DNA from: an uncultured Treponema sp.
GTDB taxonomy: Bacteria > Spirochaetota > Spirochaetia > Treponematales > Treponemataceae
Direction: 5' to 3'
Assembly: GCA_937891125.1 (NCBI GenBank)
Contig: CALAEZ010000197.1
Coordinates: forward strand, 1-6,922
DNA: 6,922 bases
Below the pieces are notes generated by a model. It saw nothing but the letters and a program-made list of their open reading frames with translations. It ran no database searches and was not told the DNA's origin. The first letter of the stretch is position 1, and every line of letters starts with the position of its first letter. A program made the position numbers and the translations under genes. This document shows, piece after piece, positions 1 to 6,368 of this stretch.

Positions 1-36
1 AGGGGGTAGCGGAAAACGCCGTAGGCGGTTGGAGCG

Positions 37-54
37 AGGGGGAGACTTCCCCCT
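37..54 (-). terminator. GC-rich inverted repeat after the efflux operon, possible transcript end
   Basis: AGGGGGA and TCCCCCT form a perfect 7-bp stem with a 4-base loop (GACT), starting two bases past the last stop codon of the operon. No T-run follows on the minus strand, so it is not a canonical intrinsic terminator. It could mark a processed or stabilised 3' end. A second small stem (CGCC-GTA-GGCG, 17-27) lies further downstream. Nothing else is recognisable in 1-36. Confidence 0.35.
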
Positions 55-74
55 TCTAACTTCTAACTTCTAAC
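54..74. repeat. Perfect 7-bp tandem repeat, three copies of TTCTAAC
   Basis: Three exact head-to-tail copies span the last codons and stop codon of the RND gene. On the coding strand the unit is GTTAGAA and supplies the C-terminal residues L-E-V-R-S and the TAG stop. Because 7 is not a multiple of 3, the three TAG triplets (at 56-58, 63-65 and 70-72) fall in all three minus-strand frames. Confidence 0.85.
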
Positions 75-3000
75 CTCTTCTTTAGCTCGTCGTCCATTTG
101 GTACTTGGCGCGCTTATCTGCTTTCTGATTAAAGAGCGAGTAAATCACTGGAATGATAAACAGCGTTACAATCGTGCTGCTTGTTAAGCCACCGATAACG
201 CAAAGACCAATCGGCTGCGTCATACTACTGTTGGCGTCTCCAAAGAATGCCATCGGAACCATGCCGAGCAGCGTAGAAAGCGTTGTCATCATAACCGGTC
301 GGAAGCGGCTTGCACCAGCCTGTTCACAGGCCTCTAACAGCGGCGTTCCGCGGCGCACCAGCAGGTTTGTCTGGTCGACTAAGATAATGCCGTTGTTGAC
401 GACAATGCCTATCAGCATGACAACGCCAATCATAGAAACCATGCTGAACGAGCTACCCATAATCAGGTGGATTAAGACCGCGCCGACAATTAAGAACGGC
501 AGCGTAAACAGGTTGATGAACGGCTCCTTAAAACTTTCATACGTGCCTGCCATAACGCCAAAGACTAAGATGATTGCCAGGATGATAATCAGCACGAAAA
601 CACGCATCATGTCCATGGTGTTTCCCCAGGCACCGTCGTAGGTAATGCTAATGCCGTCTGGAACAATCATGTCGTCCTTTACAATCTGCTTGATGCTGTT
701 TTCGACATCGCCGGCGCTTGCCGTGCCGACAACGCTTGCCGTTAAGTGCACGGTGCGAAGCTTGTTTTCGCGGCTGATGGAAACAGGTCCGGTGCCGCGT
801 ACCACCTGTGCAAAGTTTGAGACGGCGTAGCGGCCGCTAGTGCCTTCCACGTAGATTTTTTCAAGGTCAGGAATGTCCTCACGGTCGCGGTCTTCAAGCA
901 GCAGCACGACGCTGTACTCATCGCCGTTTGCGCGATAGGTCGTCGCCGTCTTGCCGTTGATGCTGTAGTTAATTTCGTTTGCAATCGTGCTGACCGAAAT
1001 GCCGAAGCTTGAGGCGCGGTCGCGGTCAATCTTAACCTCTACCTGCGGAAGTCCGTCCTCAAGGTCAATTTCTGGCTCTACAATTTCAGGAATCTTGTCT
1101 GTCATCAGACTAGAAAGCTCTTTTGCCGTCGCAAGAATTGCATCAAGATCAGAGCCATGGAAAACCACGTCAATGTCATCGCCTGACATCTGCTGCATAC
1201 GTCCCTGGTCAAAGGTAAACGTTGCGGTGGGGAAGTCGGCAAAGTGGCGGCGCAGCTTTGCTTTTACCGTGTCGGCATTGTCAATCTGCTTTGACGCATC
1301 CGGCAGGTAAATGCTGAGCGAACCTTTGTATGAGGTGTCCGTTGCGTTCATGCCGCTTGAAGTACCGGCTGACACAACGATTGTTTCGTAGCCCTGAATC
1401 TCGTTCTTTACAATGTCGTAAAACTGGTCGAGCACATTCTGTGTTTCAGAAAGCTTTGTACCAAGCGGAAGCTCTACGTTTAAGCCAACCGATGTATCAT
1501 GGAAATTCGACATGAACGAAATGCGCAGCTGTCCGAACAGCAGGATTGACGCGCCTAAAATCGTAAAGGCGACAAGTACCGTGGTAAAACGGTGGCGAAG
1601 CACAATATGCAAGCCCTTGCGGTACTGCTCTGTCACCCACGAAATTGCGTCAGAAACAATTTTGTCGCCTTTCTGTAGAAGTGGCGAGCGGATCGGGCGT
1701 TCGGCGCGGTTGTCTACTTTCAGGAACACACCGGCCAGCACCGGCACCAGGAACATAGCGACAAAAAGTGATGACAGAAGCGCAAGGATGATGACGACCA
1801 TAAGGCTTGTAAAAAGCTCGCCCATCATGTCCAGCTGGCTCTTGTAGACAAAGAACGGTATGAAAACACAAATCGTCGTCAGGTTGCCGGAGACGACAGA
1901 AGCCATAACCTCCTGCGTGCCGATTGCCGCAGAGGTCGCCGCGCTCGTGCCGCGCTGCCGGTACACATAGATGTTTTCAAGCACGACAACCGATGCGTCA
2001 ACAACCATACCGATGCCTAAAATCAGACCGGTCATCGTAATCATGTTGAGCGTTATGCCGGTAAAGACCATGGCAAGCACCGTAATAACAATGCTAAACG
2101 GAATCGAAATTGCCATGATAATCGTGCTTTTTCCGCTTCTTAAGAAAACGAACAGAATCAAGACGGTAAGCACAAAGCCTTCCAAGATAGACTTGATGAG
2201 CGATTTTAAGGTGTCGCGGACGCTTGTAGAGCTGTCAGAAATAGTGATGAGTGAAACGCCTTCTGGCAGCACTTTCTCAATTTCAGCAATCTTTTTGTAG
2301 ACGGCGTTTGCAACGTTTACCGTGTTGGAGCCGCTCTGCTTTTTAAGGCTGATGTAGACGCCCGGCTTTCCGTTGATGTATACCTCGCTCGTCGCATCTT
2401 CATAGCCCATAAAGGCAGTGCCCACGTCAGAGAGCTTTACGTCGTAACCGTTTTTCGTGCCGACAACCGTGTCGTTAATTTCGTCAAGTGAAGCAAACTC
2501 GCCTGTCGTGCGCACCATGTATTTGCGCGTGCCTTCGCTAACGGAGCCGCCGCCAAGCTCAATATTCTGGCTTGCAAGCGTTGTCGCAATGCCGGACAGG
2601 GTAAGCTCATACGCATCAAGGCGGTTCTGGCTCAGCTCGACGCGCACGATTGCCTCGCGGCCGCCGCTTACCGACGCCTGCGAAATGCCAGCGGTCTGCT
2701 CAAGCATGTCTGCAACCGTGTCGTCGGCAATTTTGCGCAGGGCGTCAGCGCTGCGGTTACCGGTCAGTGACAGCGTCATAATCGGCATGGCGTCCGAGCT
2801 GAACTTAAAAATCTGCGGCGTGTCACAGTCGTCAGGCAGACTTCCCTTTACCTGATCAAGCTTGTCGCGAATATCGTTTACCGCCTGATCAATGTCGGTG
2901 CCGTAGTTGAACTGCAGCGTGATGACCGACGAGCCTTCGCTTGACGTTGAAGTAAGCTCATCCAAGTTGCTGACGCTCGTTAAGCCGTTTTCCAAAACCT

Positions 3001-3193
3001 CGGTTACTGATTTTTCAACCGATTCCGGACCTGCGTTGTCATACGTGGTCGAAACCATGGCAACCGGCATATCCATATCGGGCATAAGGTCAATCTGCAC
3101 GCTGCCGAGCGTAAAGAGCGCGACAACAGCAATCAGTGCAAACACACAGAGCGTCAGCACCGGGTGTTCGAGAACTTTCTTTGAAATGCTCAT
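56..3193 (-). CDS. RND-family (HAE1-type) multidrug efflux pump, inner-membrane subunit, BesB/AcrB-like
   Basis: This is a full-length resistance-nodulation-division transporter of 1045 residues, the usual size for the family. It should sit in the inner membrane as a trimer and export hydrophobic or amphiphilic compounds by proton antiport. The layout is canonical: TM1 at about 13-30, a large periplasmic domain at about 31-335, TM2-TM6 at about 335-490, TM7 at about 536-556, a second periplasmic domain to about 860, and TM8-TM12 at about 864-1020. The TM4 motif GMVVDASVVVLEN (395-407) and the TM11 motif FRPVMMTTLSTLLGMVP (964-980) are family hallmarks. By alignment to AcrB, Asp407 is kept as Asp399, Asp408 is Ala400 and Lys940 is Asn933. 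I believe such substitutions are common in non-proteobacterial HAE1 pumps. The start is fixed by GGAGG (3200-3204) six bases upstream, 12 bp after the adaptor stop codon. The stop codon TAG lies in a tandem repeat. The family call is very secure; the substrate is unknown. Confidence 0.96.
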   Translation of the reverse strand: MSISKKVLEHPVLTLCVFALIAVVALFTLGSVQIDLMPDMDMPVAMVSTTYDNAGPESVEKSVTEVLENGLTSVSNLDELTSTSSEGSSVITLQFNYGTDIDQAVNDIRDKLDQVKGSLPDDCDTPQIFKFSSDAMPIMTLSLTGNRSADALRKIADDTVADMLEQTAGISQASVSGGREAIVRVELSQNRLDAYELTLSGIATTLASQNIELGGGSVSEGTRKYMVRTTGEFASLDEINDTVVGTKNGYDVKLSDVGTAFMGYEDATSEVYINGKPGVYISLKKQSGSNTVNVANAVYKKIAEIEKVLPEGVSLITISDSSTSVRDTLKSLIKSILEGFVLTVLILFVFLRSGKSTIIMAISIPFSIVITVLAMVFTGITLNMITMTGLILGIGMVVDASVVVLENIYVYRQRGTSAATSAAIGTQEVMASVVSGNLTTICVFIPFFVYKSQLDMMGELFTSLMVVIILALLSSLFVAMFLVPVLAGVFLKVDNRAERPIRSPLLQKGDKIVSDAISWVTEQYRKGLHIVLRHRFTTVLVAFTILGASILLFGQLRISFMSNFHDTSVGLNVELPLGTKLSETQNVLDQFYDIVKNEIQGYETIVVSAGTSSGMNATDTSYKGSLSIYLPDASKQIDNADTVKAKLRRHFADFPTATFTFDQGRMQQMSGDDIDVVFHGSDLDAILATAKELSSLMTDKIPEIVEPEIDLEDGLPQVEVKIDRDRASSFGISVSTIANEINYSINGKTATTYRANGDEYSVVLLLEDRDREDIPDLEKIYVEGTSGRYAVSNFAQVVRGTGPVSISRENKLRTVHLTASVVGTASAGDVENSIKQIVKDDMIVPDGISITYDGAWGNTMDMMRVFVLIIILAIILVFGVMAGTYESFKEPFINLFTLPFLIVGAVLIHLIMGSSFSMVSMIGVVMLIGIVVNNGIILVDQTNLLVRRGTPLLEACEQAGASRFRPVMMTTLSTLLGMVPMAFFGDANSSMTQPIGLCVIGGLTSSTIVTLFIIPVIYSLFNQKADKRAKYQMDDELKKRLEVRS

Positions 3194-3205
3194 TCAGTGC
3201 CTCCG

Positions 3206-4168
3206 TTAGTTTGCCGCCGCTGTCGAAGCACCTTGTGCCGCACCTGTCGACGCAGAGCTGCCTGCAGAGCCGACTTCCTTTACCTTTACGCCGTCTGCCA
3301 AAACCTGCATACCGCTTACCACGATTGTCTCGCCGTCTTTTAAGCCGTCGGTCACCTCGGCGACACCGTCTACAGTTGCGCCTGTCGTAATTGTGCGGCG
3401 GCTTACCGTGCCGTCAGCGGCGTTGTAGACATACACATACTGCTCGCCGCTCTGGCTCTGAATGCAGTCGGTCGGCACGGTAATCACGTTTTCATGTAGC
3501 ACCGTGTTCAGGTGGATTTTTACGTACATGCCGGCGTTGATGCGGCTATCGTCAGTGTCAAAAATCAGATAGACCTGCTTGGTACGGCTTGTTTCGTCAA
3601 CAACCGGCGAAATGCGAAAAATGTGCGCCGGAAAATCAATGTCGCTACCCTTGTAGGCTTCAAGCCCGACGCGTGCGGTAAGCCCATTCTGCAGGACGGC
3701 AATCTTGCTTTCGGGGATTTTGCACTCAATCTGGAGCTTTTCGATGTTGCCAATCGTCGCAATTTCGGTCGATGTAGAAACGGTCGTTCCCGTTGTAAGC
3801 GGAAGCGAGGTAATGTAGCCTGCAATCGGCGCGTAGACAGGGCTTGCGCTGTAGTATGAGCCCGGAGATGACGGGTCAACCTCTGCAATCAGCTGGCCTT
3901 TTTTTACATAGGTGCCAAGCGTAACCGGAACGCGCGTAAGCTTTCCGCCAATGTCAGGATAGACAGAAATAGTGTTTTCTGCCTTTACCGTGCCGTTCAA
4001 GCGCAGGTATTCCTGCAAGTCACTGCGGCTCACCTGCTGTGTCTTTACCGTATAGACGGTTTCTTCCATCGGCGGCATCTGCATTTTCTGTTTCGGAAGA
4101 TTTGCCAGCACCGCCAGAATGGCAACCGCACCCAGAATCATCAAAATCTTTTTCTTTGTAAGTTTCAT
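3206..4168 (-). CDS. Periplasmic adaptor (membrane fusion protein) lacking the alpha-helical hairpin, BesA-like
   Basis: The 320-residue RND adaptor has an uncleaved-looking N-terminal membrane anchor (about 8-23, after a Lys-rich start) and no lipobox cysteine. The first lipoyl half spans about 66-98 (core VKKGQLIAEVD, 88-98) and the second about 106-141 (core VYAPIAGYITSLP, 111-123). Only about a dozen residues join them (99-110, rich in Ser, Gly, Pro and Tyr). Most adaptors have a coiled-coil hairpin of tens of residues there. A beta-barrel domain (about 142-225) and a membrane-proximal domain (about 226-298) follow, then a low-complexity Ser/Ala/Gly tail (299-320). Structural work on Borrelia burgdorferi BesA described the same hairpin loss, so this is probably a genuine spirochaete-type adaptor and not a deletion; the frame is intact. 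It would link the inner-membrane pump to the TolC-like channel. The start is supported by AGGAGA (4174-4179) five bases upstream. Confidence 0.94.
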   Translation of the reverse strand: MKLTKKKILMILGAVAILAVLANLPKQKMQMPPMEETVYTVKTQQVSRSDLQEYLRLNGTVKAENTISVYPDIGGKLTRVPVTLGTYVKKGQLIAEVDPSSPGSYYSASPVYAPIAGYITSLPLTTGTTVSTSTEIATIGNIEKLQIECKIPESKIAVLQNGLTARVGLEAYKGSDIDFPAHIFRISPVVDETSRTKQVYLIFDTDDSRINAGMYVKIHLNTVLHENVITVPTDCIQSQSGEQYVYVYNAADGTVSRRTITTGATVDGVAEVTDGLKDGETIVVSGMQVLADGVKVKEVGSAGSSASTGAAQGASTAAAN

Positions 4169-4180
4169 ATCTATCTCCTA

Positions 4181-4203
4181 GTCGTTTCGACAGGCTCAAC
4201 GAC
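4181..4203. repeat. REP-like palindrome between channel and adaptor genes
   Basis: Arms GTCGTT (4181-4186) and AACGAC (4198-4203) enclose the core TCGACAGGCTC. From memory, similar sequences occur as dispersed palindromic repeats in several bacterial genomes; this was not searched. Its left arm ends one base from the Shine-Dalgarno sequence of the adaptor gene (4174-4179), so a transcript hairpin here could affect adaptor translation or mRNA stability. Confidence 0.5.
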
Positions 4204-4232
4204 CGCATGGCGGTGAATCTGCCGAAATCACC
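4202..4232. repeat. Two further overlapping inverted repeats in the same gap
   Basis: ACCGC-ATG-GCGGT (4202-4214) is a perfect 5-bp stem with a 3-base loop. GGTGA (4212-4216) and TCACC (4228-4232) form a second stem that shares bases with it. Both lie directly against the REP-like palindrome, so nearly all of the 69-bp gap can fold. They may be outer parts of one composite element. Confidence 0.45.
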
Positions 4233-4237
4233 TCTAT

Positions 4238-5635
4238 TTACTCAAACAGGCTTCCAGACGGAAGCGAAAGTGACTGTTCCAAATCCAGCACATTGCTGAT
4301 AAGTGTGTACTGCTCTTCACGCAGCTGCAGCTGGGCAGTGCGCAGCGTGTCCAGCGCACTCTGCAATGTAAGCAAGTCTTTTGTGCCGCGGTTGTATGCG
4401 TCCTCGGTCATCTCATACGACTTCTGCGCAAGCTCAACGTTTAAGTGGCGCGCTTTCAGGTTTTTCTGCGACACCTCAATCTCTTTAAGCTTTTCCATGG
4501 TGGCAGAGCGCACGTCCTTCTTTTTCTGCTCCAGCTGCAGCTCGTAATCCTTTACCGTGTCGTTAAGCTCGGCAATCGTGTCGCAGCTAGAAGAGCCGGG
4601 AAGCCAGCTGTCGAGCGGCAGGCTAAGCCCCAAAGACACGCTCCAGTTCGGCGAGCTGCTTTCGTCGCCCGAATTCTGCTCCTTCTGCCAGCTTAACGGA
4701 TAGGCAGAGGCGCTTGCCGTAAGACTCGGAAAATAGAGCGAGCCTTTCTTGCTGTCACGGCTAAGCACTGCGATGCGCAGGCTGTCTTTAAGCGAGCGCA
4801 CCTCGCTCGACTGCTCGACGCAGGTTTCAAGCAGGCTGTAGTCAGCTGCTTTTGCCGTCTCCGCATAGTCAAGCGAGCCTTCAAGCGACACTTCAAGCCC
4901 CGGCTGCATTTCATAGCCGATGGTGTTTAAGAACTCTGCAAGCGCGTTCATGTATGTCTGCTCTGCGCTGTCGACATCGGGCTTTGCCGTTTCCCAGTTT
5001 ACCTGCGCCGTCAGCAAATCCAGCTCGCTTGCCATACCGCGTTTTGCCTTTGCGCTTGTCTGCTCGTACTGGCGCTCGTAGCTGTCGCAGGTTGTCTTTG
5101 CAGAATCCCATTTTTCCTTTAAGTACAGAAGATTATAAAAAGAAGTGCGCACGGCGCTTTCTGTTGCCCGCACCGTGTCCTCGAACGTTGCTTTTCCCGC
5201 TTCGTAATTTGCCTTTAAGCCTTTGATTGTGCTTCCCAAGCCTAAATCAAGCGTCAGGCTTGCGCTCACGCCCGCCTGTAACGAAAGCGTGTCCGTGTCG
5301 CTGTCCTTGTAGGTGCGGCTTTCGCTTCCTGTGCCCGATGCCGTAATTGACGGCAGCACGTTGTTCCACGCATGCTTATATTTTCGCTCCGCCTGCTCAA
5401 GCGTAATCTTTCCGCGCTGCACATCAAGATGCGCATTCAGTGCTTGCTCAACCGCGCTGTCAGCAGTCAGCACCAGCGTTTTTTTCGTGACCTCGTTTGC
5501 AACCGCCACACTGGCAGTCGCCGATGTTGCTGTTGCCGCCGTTCCTTGCCCTGTCGCCTGCGCCGCCGCTGTTTCTTGCGCTACAAGGGCTGCAACTGCA
5601 AAACAAAACGCTGTTGCCGCAATATATTGTTTCAT
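4238..5635 (-). CDS. TolC-family outer-membrane efflux channel, BesC-like
   Basis: This 465-residue protein is first in the efflux operon. A signal peptide with a hydrophobic core (about 5-19) has possible cleavage sites after A19 or in the AAA at 23-25. A low-complexity Ala/Thr linker runs to about 46. Two TolC repeats follow: about 55-250, with a predicted beta-strand pair around 95-132 and long amphipathic helices 140-240, and about 265-457, with strands around 303-342 and helices 355-455. The segment YNRGTKDLLTLQSALDTLR (414-432) is a strong family signature in the second repeat. Three copies would form a 12-stranded barrel with a periplasmic helical tunnel through which the RND pump ejects substrate. 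The start is the first ATG ahead of a good signal peptide. The only Shine-Dalgarno candidate is a G-run (5640-5644), so initiation may be weak. The closest named relative by context is BesC. Confidence 0.93.
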   Translation of the reverse strand: MKQYIAATAFCFAVAALVAQETAAAQATGQGTAATATSATASVAVANEVTKKTLVLTADSAVEQALNAHLDVQRGKITLEQAERKYKHAWNNVLPSITASGTGSESRTYKDSDTDTLSLQAGVSASLTLDLGLGSTIKGLKANYEAGKATFEDTVRATESAVRTSFYNLLYLKEKWDSAKTTCDSYERQYEQTSAKAKRGMASELDLLTAQVNWETAKPDVDSAEQTYMNALAEFLNTIGYEMQPGLEVSLEGSLDYAETAKAADYSLLETCVEQSSEVRSLKDSLRIAVLSRDSKKGSLYFPSLTASASAYPLSWQKEQNSGDESSSPNWSVSLGLSLPLDSWLPGSSSCDTIAELNDTVKDYELQLEQKKKDVRSATMEKLKEIEVSQKNLKARHLNVELAQKSYEMTEDAYNRGTKDLLTLQSALDTLRTAQLQLREEQYTLISNVLDLEQSLSLPSGSLFE

Positions 5636-5639
5636 AAAA

Positions 5640-5644
5640 CCCCC
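5640..5644 (-). promoter_or_regulatory. Weak ribosome-binding site of the TolC-like gene
   Basis: A run of five G on the minus strand lies four bases before the ATG at 5635. It is a poor match to AGGAGG, unlike the strong GGAGG and AGGAGA sites of the two downstream genes. No better site is visible nearby. Confidence 0.35.
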
Positions 5645-5668
5645 GTTATTAAAAAACTGTAATCAACG

Positions 5669-5682
5669 TGTAGCAAGCTACA
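5669..5682. promoter_or_regulatory. Operator-like palindrome 1, TGTAGCAAGCTACA
   Basis: Two perfect 6-base arms flank a 2-base centre. The site is proximal to the efflux operon and would lie just downstream of the transcription start of the leftward promoter proposed here, a position where a bound repressor blocks transcription. The same sequence recurs twice in this gap, which argues for a protein-binding site. The MarR-type product next door is the obvious candidate; binding is inferred. Confidence 0.7.
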
Positions 5683-5691
5683 TATGAATAA

Positions 5692-5720
5692 ACTGTATCG
5701 TGCTCACCTCTAAAAAGCAA
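5692..5720 (-). promoter_or_regulatory. Candidate promoter of the efflux operon
   Basis: On the minus strand, TTGCTT (5715-5720) and TACAGT (5692-5697) are separated by exactly 17 bases. The -10 matches the sigma-70 consensus at four of six positions and the -35 only at TTG. The predicted start near 5685 leaves a leader of about 50 bases. The promoter sits between palindromes 1 and 2, which fits repression, but the boxes are weak. Confidence 0.35.
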
Positions 5721-5727
5721 GCGAAAC

Positions 5728-5741
5728 TGTAGCAGGCTACA
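5728..5741. promoter_or_regulatory. Operator-like palindrome 2, TGTAGCAGGCTACA
   Basis: The arms are identical to those of palindrome 1, again with a 2-base centre. Its centre lies 59 bp from that of palindrome 1. It falls just upstream of the proposed -35 box of the efflux promoter and about 30 bp upstream of the proposed marR -35, so it could serve either promoter or join the outer sites by looping. Confidence 0.7.
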
Positions 5742-5771
5742 CTAATATTTTGTTATCAAAGCAGCCTTGCA

Positions 5772-5800
5772 TTGACGGCTACACTATAGCACGCTACCCT
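5772..5800 (+). promoter_or_regulatory. Candidate promoter of the MarR-family regulator
   Basis: TTGACG (5772-5777, five of six matches to TTGACA) and TACCCT (5795-5800, matching the key T, A and final T) are 17 bases apart. A start near 5807 gives a leader of about 14 bases containing GAGG. Palindrome 3 fills the spacer, the classic arrangement for autorepression. The poor centre of the -10 lowers certainty. Confidence 0.45.
5785..5798. promoter_or_regulatory. Operator-like palindrome 3 (degenerate), TATAGCACGCTACC
   Basis: This differs from TGTAGC-NN-GCTACA at one position in each arm. Its centre is 57 bp from that of palindrome 2, close to the 59-bp spacing of the other pair. A further half-site GCTACA (5778-5783) precedes it. 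It lies between the candidate -35 and -10 of the regulator gene, so binding here would autoregulate. The mismatches suggest lower affinity than at the two efflux-side sites. Confidence 0.55.
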
Positions 5801-5811
5801 TGCATACGAAT

Positions 5812-5815
5812 GAGG
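5812..5815 (+). promoter_or_regulatory. Ribosome-binding site deciding the marR-like start
   Basis: GAGG lies five bases before the ATG at 5821. It supports that ATG over the in-frame TTG at 5800, which has no Shine-Dalgarno sequence and overlaps the proposed -10 box. Confidence 0.6.
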
Positions 5816-5820
5816 CTCTT

Positions 5821-6291
5821 ATGAACGCAAACGAATCTATAGCAGAATCAAAAGACATTGGTGTCATGCTCAAGCTACTCAATGACAACTTGCAGCGGAA
5901 AGCAAACGAGGATTTACGTACTGACGGATTAACGCTCTCTCAAATGCGTGTCATGGTTTTTATTAAGGAGCAGGAAACCCTGCAAACAACACAGAAAGAG
6001 CTTGAAGACTATTTGGACGTTTCGCATCCCACTATAAACGGGCTTTTAAAGCGACTGGAGGCAAAAGGACTGGTCACAACAGCGCTTTCAACAAACCGCA
6101 GGCTCACAAAAATTGTACAGCTTACCGAGCGCGGCAAGCAGGAATGTGAGCGAGCAAATGCACACAGAATCAAGCATGAAATGCTTCTTCGTTCCTGCCT
6201 GTCTGAAGAAGAGCGACACACGCTTATCACGCTACTGCAAAAGGTCTACGACAGCTTACTAAGCGGCATTTCCGACACGGTTTCAGCATAG
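5821..6291 (+). CDS. MarR-family winged-helix transcriptional regulator, likely repressor of the efflux operon
   Basis: From the ATG at 5821 the product is 156 residues, typical of MarR proteins. Residues 12-30 form the N-terminal dimerisation helix. The segment at about 37-50 (GLTLSQMRVMVFI) leads into the winged helix-turn-helix: TTQKELEDYLDVSHPTINGL (56-75), with SHPTINGLLKRLEAKGLV (68-85) as the recognition helix and its extension. The wing is at about 86-100 (STNRRLTKIVQL, 90-101) and is followed by LTERGKQ (101-107), the conserved entry to the C-terminal dimerisation helices. A cytoplasmic homodimer binding palindromic DNA is expected. Divergence from the efflux operon across a gap with three matching palindromes implies local repression and autorepression, relieved by a small ligand. 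The ligand cannot be predicted. The reading frame is open back to a TTG at 5800, but the ATG is preferred because of its GAGG site. Confidence 0.92.
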   Translation: MNANESIAESKDIGVMLKLLNDNLQRKANEDLRTDGLTLSQMRVMVFIKEQETLQTTQKELEDYLDVSHPTINGLLKRLEAKGLVTTALSTNRRLTKIVQLTERGKQECERANAHRIKHEMLLRSCLSEEERHTLITLLQKVYDSLLSGISDTVSA

Positions 6292-6300
6292 GAACAGCCT

Positions 6301-6329
6301 AAAAAAACAGGAGCCGAAGGCATTTCGGC
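6301..6329 (-). terminator. Probable intrinsic terminator of threonine synthase
   Basis: On the minus strand, a perfect 6-bp stem (GCCGAA/TTCGGC, 6313-6329, 5-base loop) is followed after five bases by seven T (6301-6307). It lies 39 bases past the thrC stop codon. The plus-strand side has the hairpin but no T-run, so it is a weaker stop for the convergent marR-like transcript. The 5-base gap between stem and T-run makes it imperfect. Confidence 0.6.
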
Positions 6330-6368
6330 GGCATGCAAAGCGAAACGCCAAATTATGCGTGCACGCGC

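Noticed and set aside
153..641. Plus-strand open frame of 162 codons inside the RND gene
   Set aside because: It is antisense to the well-supported pump gene, shows no family motif, and arises from the codon bias of the opposite strand.
3206..4168. The short adaptor as a frameshifted or truncated pseudogene
   Set aside because: Both lipoyl halves, the barrel and the membrane-proximal domain are present in one frame, with good ribosome-binding sites before and after, so the short length reflects only the absent hairpin.
5669..5798. The three repeated palindromes as a CRISPR-like array
   Set aside because: The units are only 14 bp, one is degenerate, and they sit between divergent promoters; operator sites for the adjacent regulator explain them better.
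5800..5820. TTG start at 5800 extending the regulator by seven residues
   Set aside because: It lacks a Shine-Dalgarno sequence and overlaps the candidate -10 box, whereas the ATG at 5821 has GAGG five bases upstream and gives a normal MarR length.
6313..6329. The same hairpin as an intrinsic terminator for the marR-like gene on the plus strand
   Set aside because: No T-run follows it on the plus strand; only the minus-strand orientation has the T7 tract.
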